Assembly: GCF_028682475.1 (NCBI RefSeq)
Contig: NZ_JANHLE010000024.1
Span: forward strand, 23,132-87,131
Source of the DNA: Pseudomonas putida
GTDB taxonomy: Bacteria; Pseudomonadota; Gammaproteobacteria; Pseudomonadales; Pseudomonadaceae
Reading direction: 5' to 3'
DNA: 64,000 nt
In this document: positions 24,663-33,083 of the stretch, piece by piece
How the letters are laid out: every line of letters begins with the position of its first letter
Position numbering within the stretch: the first letter of the stretch is position 1
Made by a program: the position numbers and the translations under genes
The notes under the pieces: generated by a model
The model's input: the letters and a program-made list of their open reading frames with translations, nothing else
Databases searched by the model: none
Told to the model about the DNA's origin: nothing

Positions 24663-25302
24663 GTTGTTGCTGGTGTCCTTGCCGCAACTGGGCAAGGGCG
24701 CCGCGCAGACGCTGGCCATCTCGGCGCTGGGGATTGTCTTCAGTACCTTCGGCGGCGTGTTCTACGGCGTGCTGGCGAGCCTGAACCTGCGCAGCCTGAA
24801 CCTGCTGCTGCGGGTGTACCTGGAGCTGTTCCGGGCGATTCCGGTGCTGGTCTGGTTGTACCTGTTGTTCTTCGGCCTGCCGATTTTCTTTGCTCTGAGC
24901 ATTCCCAGCTTCTGGTGCGCGGTGCTGGTGTTGTCGCTGTGGGGCGCCAGTGAAGTCGGCGAGGTGGTGCGTGGTGCCTTGCGTTCGTTGCCCCGTGGCC
25001 AGCGCGAGGCGGGTCTGTCGATCGGGCTGTCTGCCTGGCAACTGTACGGCTATGTGTTGCTGCCGCAGGCACTCAAGCGCATGACCCCGCCGACCATCAA
25101 CATCTACACGCGGATCATCAAGACCAGCTCGCTGGCGGTGCTGATCGGGGTGGTCGATGTCATCAAGGTCGGCCAGCAGATCATCGAGCGCACCTACGAA
25201 TCGGTGCTGATCTACGGCGCGCTGTTCCTGTTTTTCTTTTTTATCTGCTACCCGCTTTCGGCCGCCTCGCGCGCCCTTGAGCGCCGCTGGACACACGCAT
25301 GA
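24643..25302 (+). CDS. Polar amino acid ABC transporter permease 2
   Basis: The second HisM-type permease, 219 residues, with the family segments LELFRAIPVLVWLYLLFFGLP and the EAA loop EAGLSIGLSAWQLYGYVLLP. The ATG at 24643 lies inside the end of the first permease gene and has GGAGG 6 bases before it. Its stop overlaps the ATPase start as ATGA, so all subunits are translationally coupled. Confidence 0.9.
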   Translation: MASSGLELLLVSLPQLGKGAAQTLAISALGIVFSTFGGVFYGVLASLNLRSLNLLLRVYLELFRAIPVLVWLYLLFFGLPIFFALSIPSFWCAVLVLSLWGASEVGEVVRGALRSLPRGQREAGLSIGLSAWQLYGYVLLPQALKRMTPPTINIYTRIIKTSSLAVLIGVVDVIKVGQQIIERTYESVLIYGALFLFFFFICYPLSAASRALERRWTHA

Positions 25303-26072
25303 GTGCATTGATCGAGTTCAAGGGTTTCAACAAATTCTTCGGCGAGCAGCAGGTGCTGAACAACGTCGACCTGCAAGTGCGCAGTGGCGAAGTAGTGGTG
25401 ATCCTCGGCCCCAGCGGCTGCGGCAAGAGCACCTTGCTGCGCTGCCTGAACGGCCTGGAAAGCGCCCACAGCGGTCACTTGCGCCTGGCCGGAGAGGACC
25501 TGCTCGAACCGCGCACCGACTGGCGCCAGGTGCGCCAGCGGGTGGGCATGGTGTTCCAGAGCTATCACCTGTTCGGCCACATGAGCGTGCTCGACAACCT
25601 GCTGCTGGGACCGCTCAAGGTGCAGAAGCGCGAGCGCCGTGAAGCCCTGGCCCAGGCCGAAGCGCTGCTGGCCCGGGTGGGTTTGCTGGACAAGCGCGAC
25701 GCTTATCCGCGCCAGCTTTCCGGTGGCCAGCAGCAGCGCATCGCAATCGTCCGCTCTCTGTGCATGAACCCTGAGGTGATGCTGTTCGACGAGGTCACCG
25801 CAGCCCTCGATCCGGAGATGGTCAAGGAAGTGCTGGAGGTGATCCAGGGCCTGGCCCGCGACGGCATGACTCTGCTTATCGTGACCCATGAAATGGCCTT
25901 CGCCCGCGCGGTGGCCGACCGTATCGTGTTCATGGAGGCCGGCAGGATCCTTGAACAGCGCGACCCCGAGAGCTTCTTTACGAACCCGCAGACCGCACGC
26001 GCGCAGCAGTTCCTGGAGAAATTCTCCTTTGTAGAAAGCCTGCCCAAAATGCCCGCAAAGGAACTGTCATGA
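25299..26072 (+). CDS. Polar amino acid ABC transporter ATPase
   Basis: The GlnQ/HisP-type ATP-binding subunit, 257 residues. Walker A GPSGCGKST, Q-loop FQSYHLF, signature LSGGQQQRIAIVRSL, Walker B VMLFDEVTAALD (with Val for the usual Pro after the catalytic Glu) and the H-loop VTHEMAFA are all present. Start and stop both overlap neighbours by 4 bases. Confidence 0.93.
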   Translation: MSALIEFKGFNKFFGEQQVLNNVDLQVRSGEVVVILGPSGCGKSTLLRCLNGLESAHSGHLRLAGEDLLEPRTDWRQVRQRVGMVFQSYHLFGHMSVLDNLLLGPLKVQKRERREALAQAEALLARVGLLDKRDAYPRQLSGGQQQRIAIVRSLCMNPEVMLFDEVTAALDPEMVKEVLEVIQGLARDGMTLLIVTHEMAFARAVADRIVFMEAGRILEQRDPESFFTNPQTARAQQFLEKFSFVESLPKMPAKELS

Positions 26073-26947
26073 AAACTGCCAAAACCTCGAAACTGCTGTT
26101 ATCCCTGTTCGGCCTGGCCCTGCTGGCCGGTTGCAACAAGGCTGAAGAACCCGGCAAGCCGGCGGCTACAGGCGCAGCGCCGGCCACCAGCTACCTGGAA
26201 ACCATCAAGGCCCGCGACAAGCTGATTGTCGGCGTGTTTACCGACAAGCCACCGTTCGGCTTTGTCGACGAGAGCGGCCGCTATGTCGGCTTCGATACCG
26301 ACATCGGCCGCCAGTTCGCCAAGTCGCTGCTCGGTGACGAAAACAAGGTCGAGTTCGTTGCCGTTGAGCCGGCCAGTCGTATTCCGTTTCTGCAAAGCGA
26401 CAAGGTTGACCTGATCCTCGCCAACATGACCGTGACGCCGGAGCGCAAGGAAGCGGTGGAGTTCACCAACCCCAACCTGCGCGTTGCGGTACAGGCACTG
26501 GTGCCTGAAGGTAGTGACGTGAAGCATCTGGATGACCTGGTCGGCAAGACCACCATCGTCACCACCGGCACCACGGCCGATATCTGGCTGACCAAGAATC
26601 ACCCGGACTGGAAACTGCTCAAGTTCGAGAAGAACTCCGAGTCGCTGCAAGCGCTGGCCAACGGTCGTGGTGATGCCTATGCCCAGGACAACCTGATCCT
26701 GTTCAGCTGGTCGAAGCAGAATCCGGGGTACCGCGTGCTGGCCGAGAAACTGGGCGAAGAAGCGCCGATCGCGCCAGCGGTGAAGAAGGGCAATATCGAA
26801 CTGCGGGATTGGGTCAATGCCGAGCTGGCGCGCCTGGGTGAGCAGAAGTACCTGCTCAAGCTGTATGACCAGTACGTGCGCAAAGAGCTGAGCGACGACA
26901 CCAAGCCTGAGAGCGTGATTGTCGAAGGTGGCAAGTGGCAGGGTTGA
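26069..26947 (+). CDS. Amino acid-binding lipoprotein of the ABC transporter
   Basis: A family 3 solute-binding protein, 292 residues. The signal peptide ends with lipobox LLAGC, so it is membrane-anchored, unusual for a Gram-negative amino acid receptor. The mature part starts LETIKARDKLIVGVFTDKPPFGFVDE and continues GFDTDIGRQFAK and NMTVTPERKEAVEFTNP, the classic cluster 3 pattern. LVGKTTIVTTGTTADIWL lines the ligand cleft. It is the last gene of the operon, overlapping the ATPase gene as ATGA; a REP pair ends the unit. Confidence 0.92.
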   Translation: MKTAKTSKLLLSLFGLALLAGCNKAEEPGKPAATGAAPATSYLETIKARDKLIVGVFTDKPPFGFVDESGRYVGFDTDIGRQFAKSLLGDENKVEFVAVEPASRIPFLQSDKVDLILANMTVTPERKEAVEFTNPNLRVAVQALVPEGSDVKHLDDLVGKTTIVTTGTTADIWLTKNHPDWKLLKFEKNSESLQALANGRGDAYAQDNLILFSWSKQNPGYRVLAEKLGEEAPIAPAVKKGNIELRDWVNAELARLGEQKYLLKLYDQYVRKELSDDTKPESVIVEGGKWQG

Positions 26948-26958
26948 TCTATTGAGCT

Positions 26959-27018
26959 CATCGCGGGGCAAGCCCGCTCCCACAGGTTCCCTCTGTGGGA
27001 GCGGGCTTGCCCCGCGAT
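26959..27018. repeat. REP pair, GCGGGGCAAGCCCGC family
   Basis: Two mirror arms (ATCGCGGGGCAAGCCCGCTC and complement) with a short AGGTTCCCT centre, between convergent genes. Confidence 0.9.
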
Positions 27019-27023
27019 AAGGC

Positions 27024-29393
27024 CTACTTCCCAGGCACCAACCGCAAGGTACTCTGCGCCGCAATCACCCCGATCTGCGCCTTGTGGTACTGCCCCTCGA
27101 TATAGTCCTTGGCCTGATCGGCATAGTGCCGGTCGAACAGCACGCCACTTTGCCCGACCGGGTTGATGGTCAGGGCCTGCCCGGCATCGGCGAAGTCGAT
27201 CAGGCGCCGGGTCGAAGGGCCATAGGTGACCGGCCAGGGCGCCGGGCCGATCTTCGCCGACAGGTTGTTCGGCACCTCATGCGTACCCGGTGCGGCGAAC
27301 GCGCCGACATTGAACAGCAGGTTCAGCGGTTTCTGCTGCCCGAGCGGATGGTTGTGGGTCAGGGTATGCGCCTTGCCCCATTGCCAGGCGGTCGGGTCGT
27401 TGCCGAGGGTCTCGCGCAGGTGCACCAGGCTGGCCTGCCAGGCGCGTTTCACCGCTTCGTTGCGGCTGCCATGCTCGCTGCTGCCATGCAGCCCCCACCA
27501 CGGCGATTCGGCGTCTGCGGCCAGGCGCGGCATGGCGGCATCGATGACGCGGGTGCTGATCAGCATCTGGAACCAGGCATCGCCCAGTTCGTCATGCATG
27601 GCTGCGTACGCCAGGTCGTAGAGGAACTGGTTGAACAACGTGGCGCTGACCGAGTCCAGCGGGTAGTCGCCATTCCAGCTGGCCAGTTGCTCGACCAGCT
27701 CCTTCTCCTGATCGCCCGCGGCCACCTCTCGTAACACCCCCAGCAACGGCGCCAGGGTGCGCGGGCCATAGTTGCTGGCCGTGTCGAGCTGCAGCGCCTG
27801 GCTGTTTTGCGTATCCCATTTGATTTGCGGGTCGGCCAGGTGACGGTCGAGCTGTTGGCCACGGTCGGCGAGGTTGTAGTAACCGGGAATCGGCATGGCT
27901 GCGGGTGGCTGGTAGTTGGCCGAGACGATATAGCCGCTGGCCGGGTTTTCCTGCTGCGGGTTGGCGCTGAACGGGTAGAAACCGAGTTTGTCGGCCTGGG
28001 CCGTGCTGCCGTCGAGGATGAACGACGGGTTTACCCCGTCCGGGCGAATCGGTAGCTGCGCCGCCGCCCACCAGCCGATGTCGCCACGGGCATTGGCCCA
28101 CACCAGGTTGAGGCCGGGCGCCTGGATCTTCGCGGCGGCGCTGCGCATCTTGTCCAGGGTGTCGGCGCGGTTGACCTGGTAGAAGCCTTCGAGGATCGGG
28201 TTGTCGGTTTCCAGGAACGCCCACCACAGGGCAATCGGTGTCGGACCGGCATTGGCGCCGATCACCTGGTTGACAATCGGGCCGTGTGGCGAGCGCTTCA
28301 GGGTGATGGTGACAGGCTCCTCGCCCTTCACCGCGATAGTGTCCTGGGTGGTGGTCAGCGTTTGCCACTGACCGTTGATACGCACCTGGTCGGCGTTGGC
28401 CGGATTGACTTGCTCGGCGATCAGGTCGACATCGTCGTTCTGGAACATGGTCAGGCTCCAACCGAACTCGCGGTTGTGCCCCAGCGAAGCGAAGGGGTTG
28501 AGCGCCTGGTGATAGCCATAGAGGTTGAAGCCCGGCGCCGACAGCTCGGCCTCGTACCACACCGCGGGCACGGCAAAGCTGATATGCGGGTCGCCGGCCA
28601 GCAGCGGTTTGCCACTGCGGGTGCGGCTGCCGGACACCGCCCAGGCGTTGCTGCCTTCGTACTGGGGAATGCCGGCCTCGCTCAGGGCTTGCTGGCTGAC
28701 CTGTGCCAGCTGCTCCAGGCTTTTCCAGTCGGCAGCTGCCAGCGGCGGGGGGTTGTGCAACGCACCTTCAGGGTTCCAGTCGAGGTCAAAGATTTTCAGG
28801 TACTCGCTGCCGAGCTGGTCGCGCACATAGGTCAATGCCGGTTCCGTGCGAAAGGCGGCAGCAAAGCTGTAGGCCATGTAGCCGGCAATGCTCAGGGTGT
28901 CCTGGGCGGTGAACGGCCGTGGCGTGATGCCCAGCACGTCGAATTCCATCGGTTTGGGGTGGCTGTCCTGCCAGGCATTGACACCATCGAGGTAGGCTTG
29001 CAGTGCGAGCCAGGCCGGCGATTGTTTGTCCTGGCGTTCGATGTAGCGCTCGGCCTGTTCGCGAATGCGCAGGCTGCGGAACAGGCTATCGGTGGTCACC
29101 AGCTTGCTGCCGAGCACTTCGGCCAGCTCGCCACGGGCCAGGCGGCGGATGATCTCCATCTGGAACAGCCGGTCCTGGGCATGTACGTAACCCAGGGCGC
29201 GGTACAGGTCGATCTCGTTGCCGGCCTGGATGTGCGGTACGCCGCGGGCGTCATAACGCACGCTCACCGGGGCCTGCAGGCTGGCCAGGGCAACCTCGCC
29301 TTCACGTTGCGGCAACTTGCCCTGCACGTACCAGTAACCGCCGCCGGCTGCTGCGGCAATGACCACCGCGAGAAAGGTCAGGCTGCGCTTCAT
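27024..29393 (-). CDS. Penicillin acylase-family Ntn hydrolase
   Basis: A secreted precursor of 789 residues in the penicillin G acylase/AHL acylase (PvdQ, QuiP) superfamily. A signal-anchor region (about 4-24) leads into the alpha chain (SVRYDARGVPHIQAGNEIDLYRALGYVHAQDRLFQMEIIRR). The spacer ends in YEGSNAWAV, where the Ser after Gly becomes the N-terminal nucleophile after autocleavage. The beta chain follows, with AGDPHI and GHNREFGWSLTMFQND. Likely substrates are amides such as acyl-homoserine lactones; beta-lactam cleavage is not implied. The start at 29393 overlaps the upstream gene stop as TGATG, with AAGGAG before it. Confidence 0.92.
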   Translation of the reverse strand: MKRSLTFLAVVIAAAAGGGYWYVQGKLPQREGEVALASLQAPVSVRYDARGVPHIQAGNEIDLYRALGYVHAQDRLFQMEIIRRLARGELAEVLGSKLVTTDSLFRSLRIREQAERYIERQDKQSPAWLALQAYLDGVNAWQDSHPKPMEFDVLGITPRPFTAQDTLSIAGYMAYSFAAAFRTEPALTYVRDQLGSEYLKIFDLDWNPEGALHNPPPLAAADWKSLEQLAQVSQQALSEAGIPQYEGSNAWAVSGSRTRSGKPLLAGDPHISFAVPAVWYEAELSAPGFNLYGYHQALNPFASLGHNREFGWSLTMFQNDDVDLIAEQVNPANADQVRINGQWQTLTTTQDTIAVKGEEPVTITLKRSPHGPIVNQVIGANAGPTPIALWWAFLETDNPILEGFYQVNRADTLDKMRSAAAKIQAPGLNLVWANARGDIGWWAAAQLPIRPDGVNPSFILDGSTAQADKLGFYPFSANPQQENPASGYIVSANYQPPAAMPIPGYYNLADRGQQLDRHLADPQIKWDTQNSQALQLDTASNYGPRTLAPLLGVLREVAAGDQEKELVEQLASWNGDYPLDSVSATLFNQFLYDLAYAAMHDELGDAWFQMLISTRVIDAAMPRLAADAESPWWGLHGSSEHGSRNEAVKRAWQASLVHLRETLGNDPTAWQWGKAHTLTHNHPLGQQKPLNLLFNVGAFAAPGTHEVPNNLSAKIGPAPWPVTYGPSTRRLIDFADAGQALTINPVGQSGVLFDRHYADQAKDYIEGQYHKAQIGVIAAQSTLRLVPGK

Positions 29394-29995
29394 CAGGACT
29401 CCTTGTGCTTCATAGCTGAGGGTGTGGAGGGGCTCCAGGGGCAGTAGCAACCCACTGCCAGTGTATGTGTAGCACTGACTGCGCGGCCCTGGCTCAGGGC
29501 GAGCAATATCGGTTCGATAAAGCTGTTGCTCGAATTGCAGGTCGCCCCTTCGCTGTAAGGGCCGAAGTAGGCCAGTTTGCCCTGGCGATCCCAGATGGCG
29601 ACGCCGGGGCTGGCAGGCAAGTGCTCGGCACCGGGCAGCTCAGGCAACGGCTTGAGGGCGCTGAGCGTGCTTGGCAATTGCCCACGGCTGCCGGGTTTCT
29701 GTACCACATAGAACTCCACCCCTTGAGGGGCGAAATGCTCGATCAGTTCCGCCAGGTGCTGCTGATTGCCGACGTTGCACGGGCAGGCCGGGTCCCAGAA
29801 GTGCACCAGTCGGATCGGTCCGGGCCCGGCAATTTCCGCCGGCAGCTGCAGGCGGTCGCCGGAGAACAGTGCGGTCTGGTTATCGAAGGTGCGCAGGTAG
29901 CGACTCTGGAAACTGTCGTAGGCCCACCACAAACCGGCGGCGCAAAGGGCCGCGATCAACAGGCCGAGCAGGGTGCGGGTGGGCGATGCGAGCAT
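29393..29995 (-). CDS. DUF6436-like thioredoxin-fold membrane protein
   Basis: A 200-residue protein with one N-terminal membrane helix (about 8-26), then a periplasmic domain of thioredoxin type. RLVHFWDPACPCNVGNQQH has a CPC motif in place of CxxC. The protein continues GVEFYVVQKPG and GVAIWDRQGKLAYFGPYSEGATCNSSNSFIEPI. Single-spaced cysteines cannot do classical CxxC chemistry but may bind metal or form mixed disulfides. It is cotranscribed with the acylase gene (one-base overlap). A DUF6436 assignment is from memory. Confidence 0.8.
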   Translation of the reverse strand: MLASPTRTLLGLLIAALCAAGLWWAYDSFQSRYLRTFDNQTALFSGDRLQLPAEIAGPGPIRLVHFWDPACPCNVGNQQHLAELIEHFAPQGVEFYVVQKPGSRGQLPSTLSALKPLPELPGAEHLPASPGVAIWDRQGKLAYFGPYSEGATCNSSNSFIEPILLALSQGRAVSATHTLAVGCYCPWSPSTPSAMKHKES

Positions 29996-30094
29996 GAGGG
30001 CAATATCCGAGAAAAGTCACCTAGCTTGCCATGCTGCTGGCGACAGCTGAATATCACAGGTCAATATCCGGCTTTTGCTGTGTGGAAATCCTCT

Positions 30095-31036
30095 ATGCCT
30101 GCGTCTTTTCAACCCGACTCGTTACGCGCCAGCCTGTCCTCGATGACAGCGCGTCAGCCGCTGTCGACCCCGGCCCAGGCCTATCAGCGTTACTACGGGC
30201 TGGATTTCCCCGCGCGCAAGGTTGCCGCGCAGCGCTGGCTGGGGCGTTTCGAGGCGGCGGGTTTTGACCTGGTCGGGCAGGTCTGGTTGCCTGCGGCGCC
30301 GGTGGCGACCCTGGTGCTGTTGCATGGCTTCTACGACCACATGGGCTTGTACCGTCATGTGATCGACTGGGCGCTGGATCAGGATTACGCAGTGATCGCC
30401 TGTGACTTGCCGGGGCACGGTCTGTCCAGCGGCGAGCGGGCCAGCATCGACGATTTCGGCGCTTACCAGCAGGTGTTGCAGGCGCTGTTCGAACAGGGCA
30501 GTGCCCTTGAGCTGCCGCAGCCCTGGCATCTCTGCGGGCAAAGTACCGGCGGGGCGATTGTCATCGATCATCTGCTGCACGGTGGCGCACAGAGTCCGGC
30601 TCAGGGGGAGGTCATCCTGCTGGCGCCGCTGGTGCGGCCACGTGCGTGGCGCTGGTCGAAATTCAGCTATCACCTGTTGCGCCCGTTCGTGAAAGGCATC
30701 GAGCGGCGCTTCAGTGAAAACAGCAATGATCCGACTTTCCTGCCGTTCCTGCAGGCCGATCCGCTGCAACCGCGCTGCTTGCCGACGGCCTGGGTGGGGG
30801 CGCTGGTGGATTGGGTCAAGCGTATCGAGGCGGCGCCGGTCAGTGCACGGCGACCACTGATCATTCAGGGCCAGTCCGACATGACCGTGGACTGGCCGCA
30901 CAACCTCAAGGTGCTGCAGGAGAAATTCGCCGCGCCTGACATTCTGCTGATCCCCGAAGCGCGCCATCACCTGGCTAACGAGTTGCCGGCGATTCGTCAG
31001 CGCTACTTCGACTTCATCGATCAGCGCCTGGGCTGA
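30095..31036 (+). CDS. Alpha/beta hydrolase (serine aminopeptidase S33/lysophospholipase type)
   Basis: A 313-residue cytosolic hydrolase. LLHGFYDHMGLYRHVIDWA forms the oxyanion loop and CDLPGHGLSSGERASIDDF follows. The nucleophile Ser is in CGQSTGGA, the acid in QGQSDMTVDW and the His in EARHHLANE. This layout matches the monoacylglycerol lipase-like Hydrolase_4 family. The ATG at 30095 is the first start consistent with the family N terminus; the open frame extends upstream without homology-like sequence. It converges with the DUF2059 gene, and the two stop codons abut. Confidence 0.88.
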   Translation: MPASFQPDSLRASLSSMTARQPLSTPAQAYQRYYGLDFPARKVAAQRWLGRFEAAGFDLVGQVWLPAAPVATLVLLHGFYDHMGLYRHVIDWALDQDYAVIACDLPGHGLSSGERASIDDFGAYQQVLQALFEQGSALELPQPWHLCGQSTGGAIVIDHLLHGGAQSPAQGEVILLAPLVRPRAWRWSKFSYHLLRPFVKGIERRFSENSNDPTFLPFLQADPLQPRCLPTAWVGALVDWVKRIEAAPVSARRPLIIQGQSDMTVDWPHNLKVLQEKFAAPDILLIPEARHHLANELPAIRQRYFDFIDQRLG

Positions 31037-31786
31037 TCACTTCAGGTCCGAAGTGTTCTGCCCGACGGCCAGGCCGGCGCGGATCGCGGCCAGCGCAGCC
31101 TTGTAGTACGTCTTGCCGTCTGCCGATTCGGCAAAGGTGGCGAACTCGTCCAGCTCTTCATCGGACAGGTCGCGATACACGTAGAGCAGGGTGTTGTTCA
31201 GCTCGCTGCCGATCTGCTCCATCAGCCGCTGACGCTGACCGTCGAGCAGGCTCTGGGCCTGAGCGCCGCCGAGCAGGCCGGGGATCATCTGGCTGAGGCT
31301 GTCGGCGGCGACCCCGGCAATCGCCAGGCTGACTTCGGCACCGGCTTCACGGGCGGGCAGGGCCTGGGCCAGGTGGCCGATGATCAGCAGGCGGTTGTCG
31401 CTGGCCTGGATCCTGGGCAAGCCCTTGGCGTTCTTGGCCAGCTGGTCACGCCGGGTGGCCAGCAGTTCCGCAGCGACAATCTTGCGCCCCAACGGCGACT
31501 GGAAGAAGGCCAGCGCAGGGCGGGGATTGCTCAGGTTGGCACGCAATTGCGCCTGCGCGCGCTTGTCCACGGCCTGGGCCTGGAAGCGCTGGTTACTGTT
31601 ATTGACCAACGCCTGATAAACAGCGGGCGGCAGGCTATTGCGATAGCGCTGCTGGGCGGCATCGAGGGCATCGGTAAAGTGGGCGCGCTGCTCAGGCCAG
31701 CCGGCGACCTTGTAGAGTTGGTCGAGGCTGTCTGCCCAGACAGGCGTGGTGCAGATCATCATCAGCAAAAAAAACAAACGGCGCAT
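31037..31786 (-). CDS. DUF2059 periplasmic protein
   Basis: A 249-residue secreted protein with signal peptide (cleavage after VWA, near residue 18). It is mostly helical. The C-terminal DUF2059 block reads LSDEELDEFATFAESADGKTYYKAALAAIRAGL. The family is widespread in Proteobacteria and has no established function. It is a single-gene unit pointing toward the hydrolase. Confidence 0.88.
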   Translation of the reverse strand: MRRLFFLLMMICTTPVWADSLDQLYKVAGWPEQRAHFTDALDAAQQRYRNSLPPAVYQALVNNSNQRFQAQAVDKRAQAQLRANLSNPRPALAFFQSPLGRKIVAAELLATRRDQLAKNAKGLPRIQASDNRLLIIGHLAQALPAREAGAEVSLAIAGVAADSLSQMIPGLLGGAQAQSLLDGQRQRLMEQIGSELNNTLLYVYRDLSDEELDEFATFAESADGKTYYKAALAAIRAGLAVGQNTSDLK

Positions 31787-31899
31787 TCAGGACTCCTGTC
31801 GGCAGGGCGCTATTGTCTTGGCCTGGCCGGGCTTTGTCGAGAAGCCATTGCATACTCTCGGCCAAGTGGCGCTGTCGGATTTCGCGGCAGATGGATACT

Positions 31900-32532
31900 A
31901 TGCGCGACATGCACATATCCCCTGATGACCCCCTGCTGTTGCGCATCGTCGACGACCTGGCCACCCGTGGCTGGTCGCAGCACAATACCTTTCTTCCAGC
32001 GTCTCTGACCCTGGCGCTGGCGGCCGAGTGCCGCAAACGCGCCGCCGAGGGCGAGCTTGCGCCAGCAGCCGTGGGTCGGGGCGATGCTCAGGAGGTTCGC
32101 GAGGGCATTCGTGGCGACCGTATCCAGTGGTTGGAGCCCGGCCAGGCCGAGCCTTGTGACCACTACCTTGAGCTGATGGACAGCCTGCGTCTGGCCCTGA
32201 ACCGCGGCTTGTTCCTTGGCCTTGAGGACTTCGAGTGCCATTTCGCCCTGTATCCGCCGGGTGCCTTCTATCGCAAGCACGTCGACCGCTTTCGCGATGA
32301 CGACCGGCGCATGGTTTCGGCGGTGATCTACCTCAATGAGGGCTGGCAGCCCGAACACGGCGGTCAGTTGCGCATGACCCTCAAGGGTGATGTCGAGCAC
32401 GACGTGCAACCGGTCGGCGGTTGTCTGGTGGTGTTTCTGTCCGGCGAAGTACCCCATGAGGTGTTGCCGGCCCAGCGCGATCGCCTGTCCCTGACCGGCT
32501 GGTTCCGTCGCCGTGGCAACGAGCCGTTCTGA
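31900..32532 (+). CDS. 2OG-Fe(II) oxygenase (prolyl 4-hydroxylase-like)
   Basis: A cytosolic dioxygenase of about 210 residues using 2-oxoglutarate and O2. The iron ligands are visible as H-x-D (YRKHVDRF) and distal His (GEVPHEVLP). The 2OG-binding Arg is in RDRLSLTGWF, and VSAVIYLNEGW and LVVFLSGE form the double-stranded beta helix. The substrate may be a protein proline (EF-Tu is a known target in Pseudomonas) but cannot be assigned. Three in-frame ATG codons (31891, 31900, 31909) are possible; 31900 has GGA 5 bases before it. The next gene starts one base after the stop. Confidence 0.85.
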   Translation: MRDMHISPDDPLLLRIVDDLATRGWSQHNTFLPASLTLALAAECRKRAAEGELAPAAVGRGDAQEVREGIRGDRIQWLEPGQAEPCDHYLELMDSLRLALNRGLFLGLEDFECHFALYPPGAFYRKHVDRFRDDDRRMVSAVIYLNEGWQPEHGGQLRMTLKGDVEHDVQPVGGCLVVFLSGEVPHEVLPAQRDRLSLTGWFRRRGNEPF

Positions 32533-32533
32533 G

Positions 32534-33016
32534 ATGTACAAGGTGCTGGTCAGTGCCTGCCTGCTCGGTCAGCCGGTGCGCTATGACGGGCGTGCCAGCG
32601 GGCACCCGGACCTGTTGCAACGTTGGCAAAGCGAAGGTCGGATCGTGCCCTTGTGTCCTGAAGTGGCTGGCGGCCTGCCGACACCACGGCCGCCGGCGGA
32701 GATCCCGGGCGGGCAGGGCGCAGCGGTGCTCGAGGGTGAAACGCAGGTACTGACTGTCACGGGCGAGGATGTCAGTGCGCAATTTCTGGCCGGTGCGCAG
32801 CGGGCGCTGGAGTTGGCGCGGCGCCATGGCATCCGTATTGCGGTGCTCAAGTCGGGTAGCCCGTCGTGCGGCAATGCACTGACTTATGACGGGACCTTCA
32901 CGGGTACCAAGGTGGCAGGTGAAGGGGTGACCACGGCGTTGCTACGTCGGCAAGGGGTGCAGGTGTTCAGTGAGCTGGAGCTTGAGGCGGCAGAGCAAGC
33001 CTTGAAACTGCTTTAA
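32534..33016 (+). CDS. tudS: DUF523 / TudS-type [4Fe-4S] desulfidase
   Basis: A 160-residue DUF523 protein. Three conserved cysteines (VSACLLG, LCPEVAGGLPTPR, SGSPSCG) match those that hold the [4Fe-4S] cluster in TudS, an enzyme described from Pseudomonas that removes sulfur from 2-thiouracil. The Glu of CPEV and the Ser of SGSPSC are also family-invariant. It lies one base behind the oxygenase gene, hence probably in one message. Function as a thiouracil desulfidase is inferred from family. A REP pair follows. Confidence 0.85.
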   Translation: MYKVLVSACLLGQPVRYDGRASGHPDLLQRWQSEGRIVPLCPEVAGGLPTPRPPAEIPGGQGAAVLEGETQVLTVTGEDVSAQFLAGAQRALELARRHGIRIAVLKSGSPSCGNALTYDGTFTGTKVAGEGVTTALLRRQGVQVFSELELEAAEQALKLL

Positions 33017-33021
33017 CACCC

Positions 33022-33075
33022 TCGCGGGGCAAGCCTGCTCCTACCGGGCCCGGTGGGAGCAGGCTTGCCCCGCGA
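33022..33075. repeat. REP pair, GCGGGGCAAGCCTGC variant
   Basis: TCGCGGGGCAAGCCTGCTCC and a perfectly matching mirror arm with an 8-base GC centre. The C to T change in one arm is matched by G to A in the other, so the palindrome is preserved. Confidence 0.88.
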
Positions 33076-33083
33076 AGCTTTTG

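Noticed and set aside
29465..30094. A 210-codon extension of the alpha/beta hydrolase
   Set aside because: It runs antisense through the DUF6436-like gene and has no hydrolase-like sequence.
33022..33075. A degenerate REP suggesting decay
   Set aside because: The change is present in both arms, so the palindrome is intact; reported as a variant.
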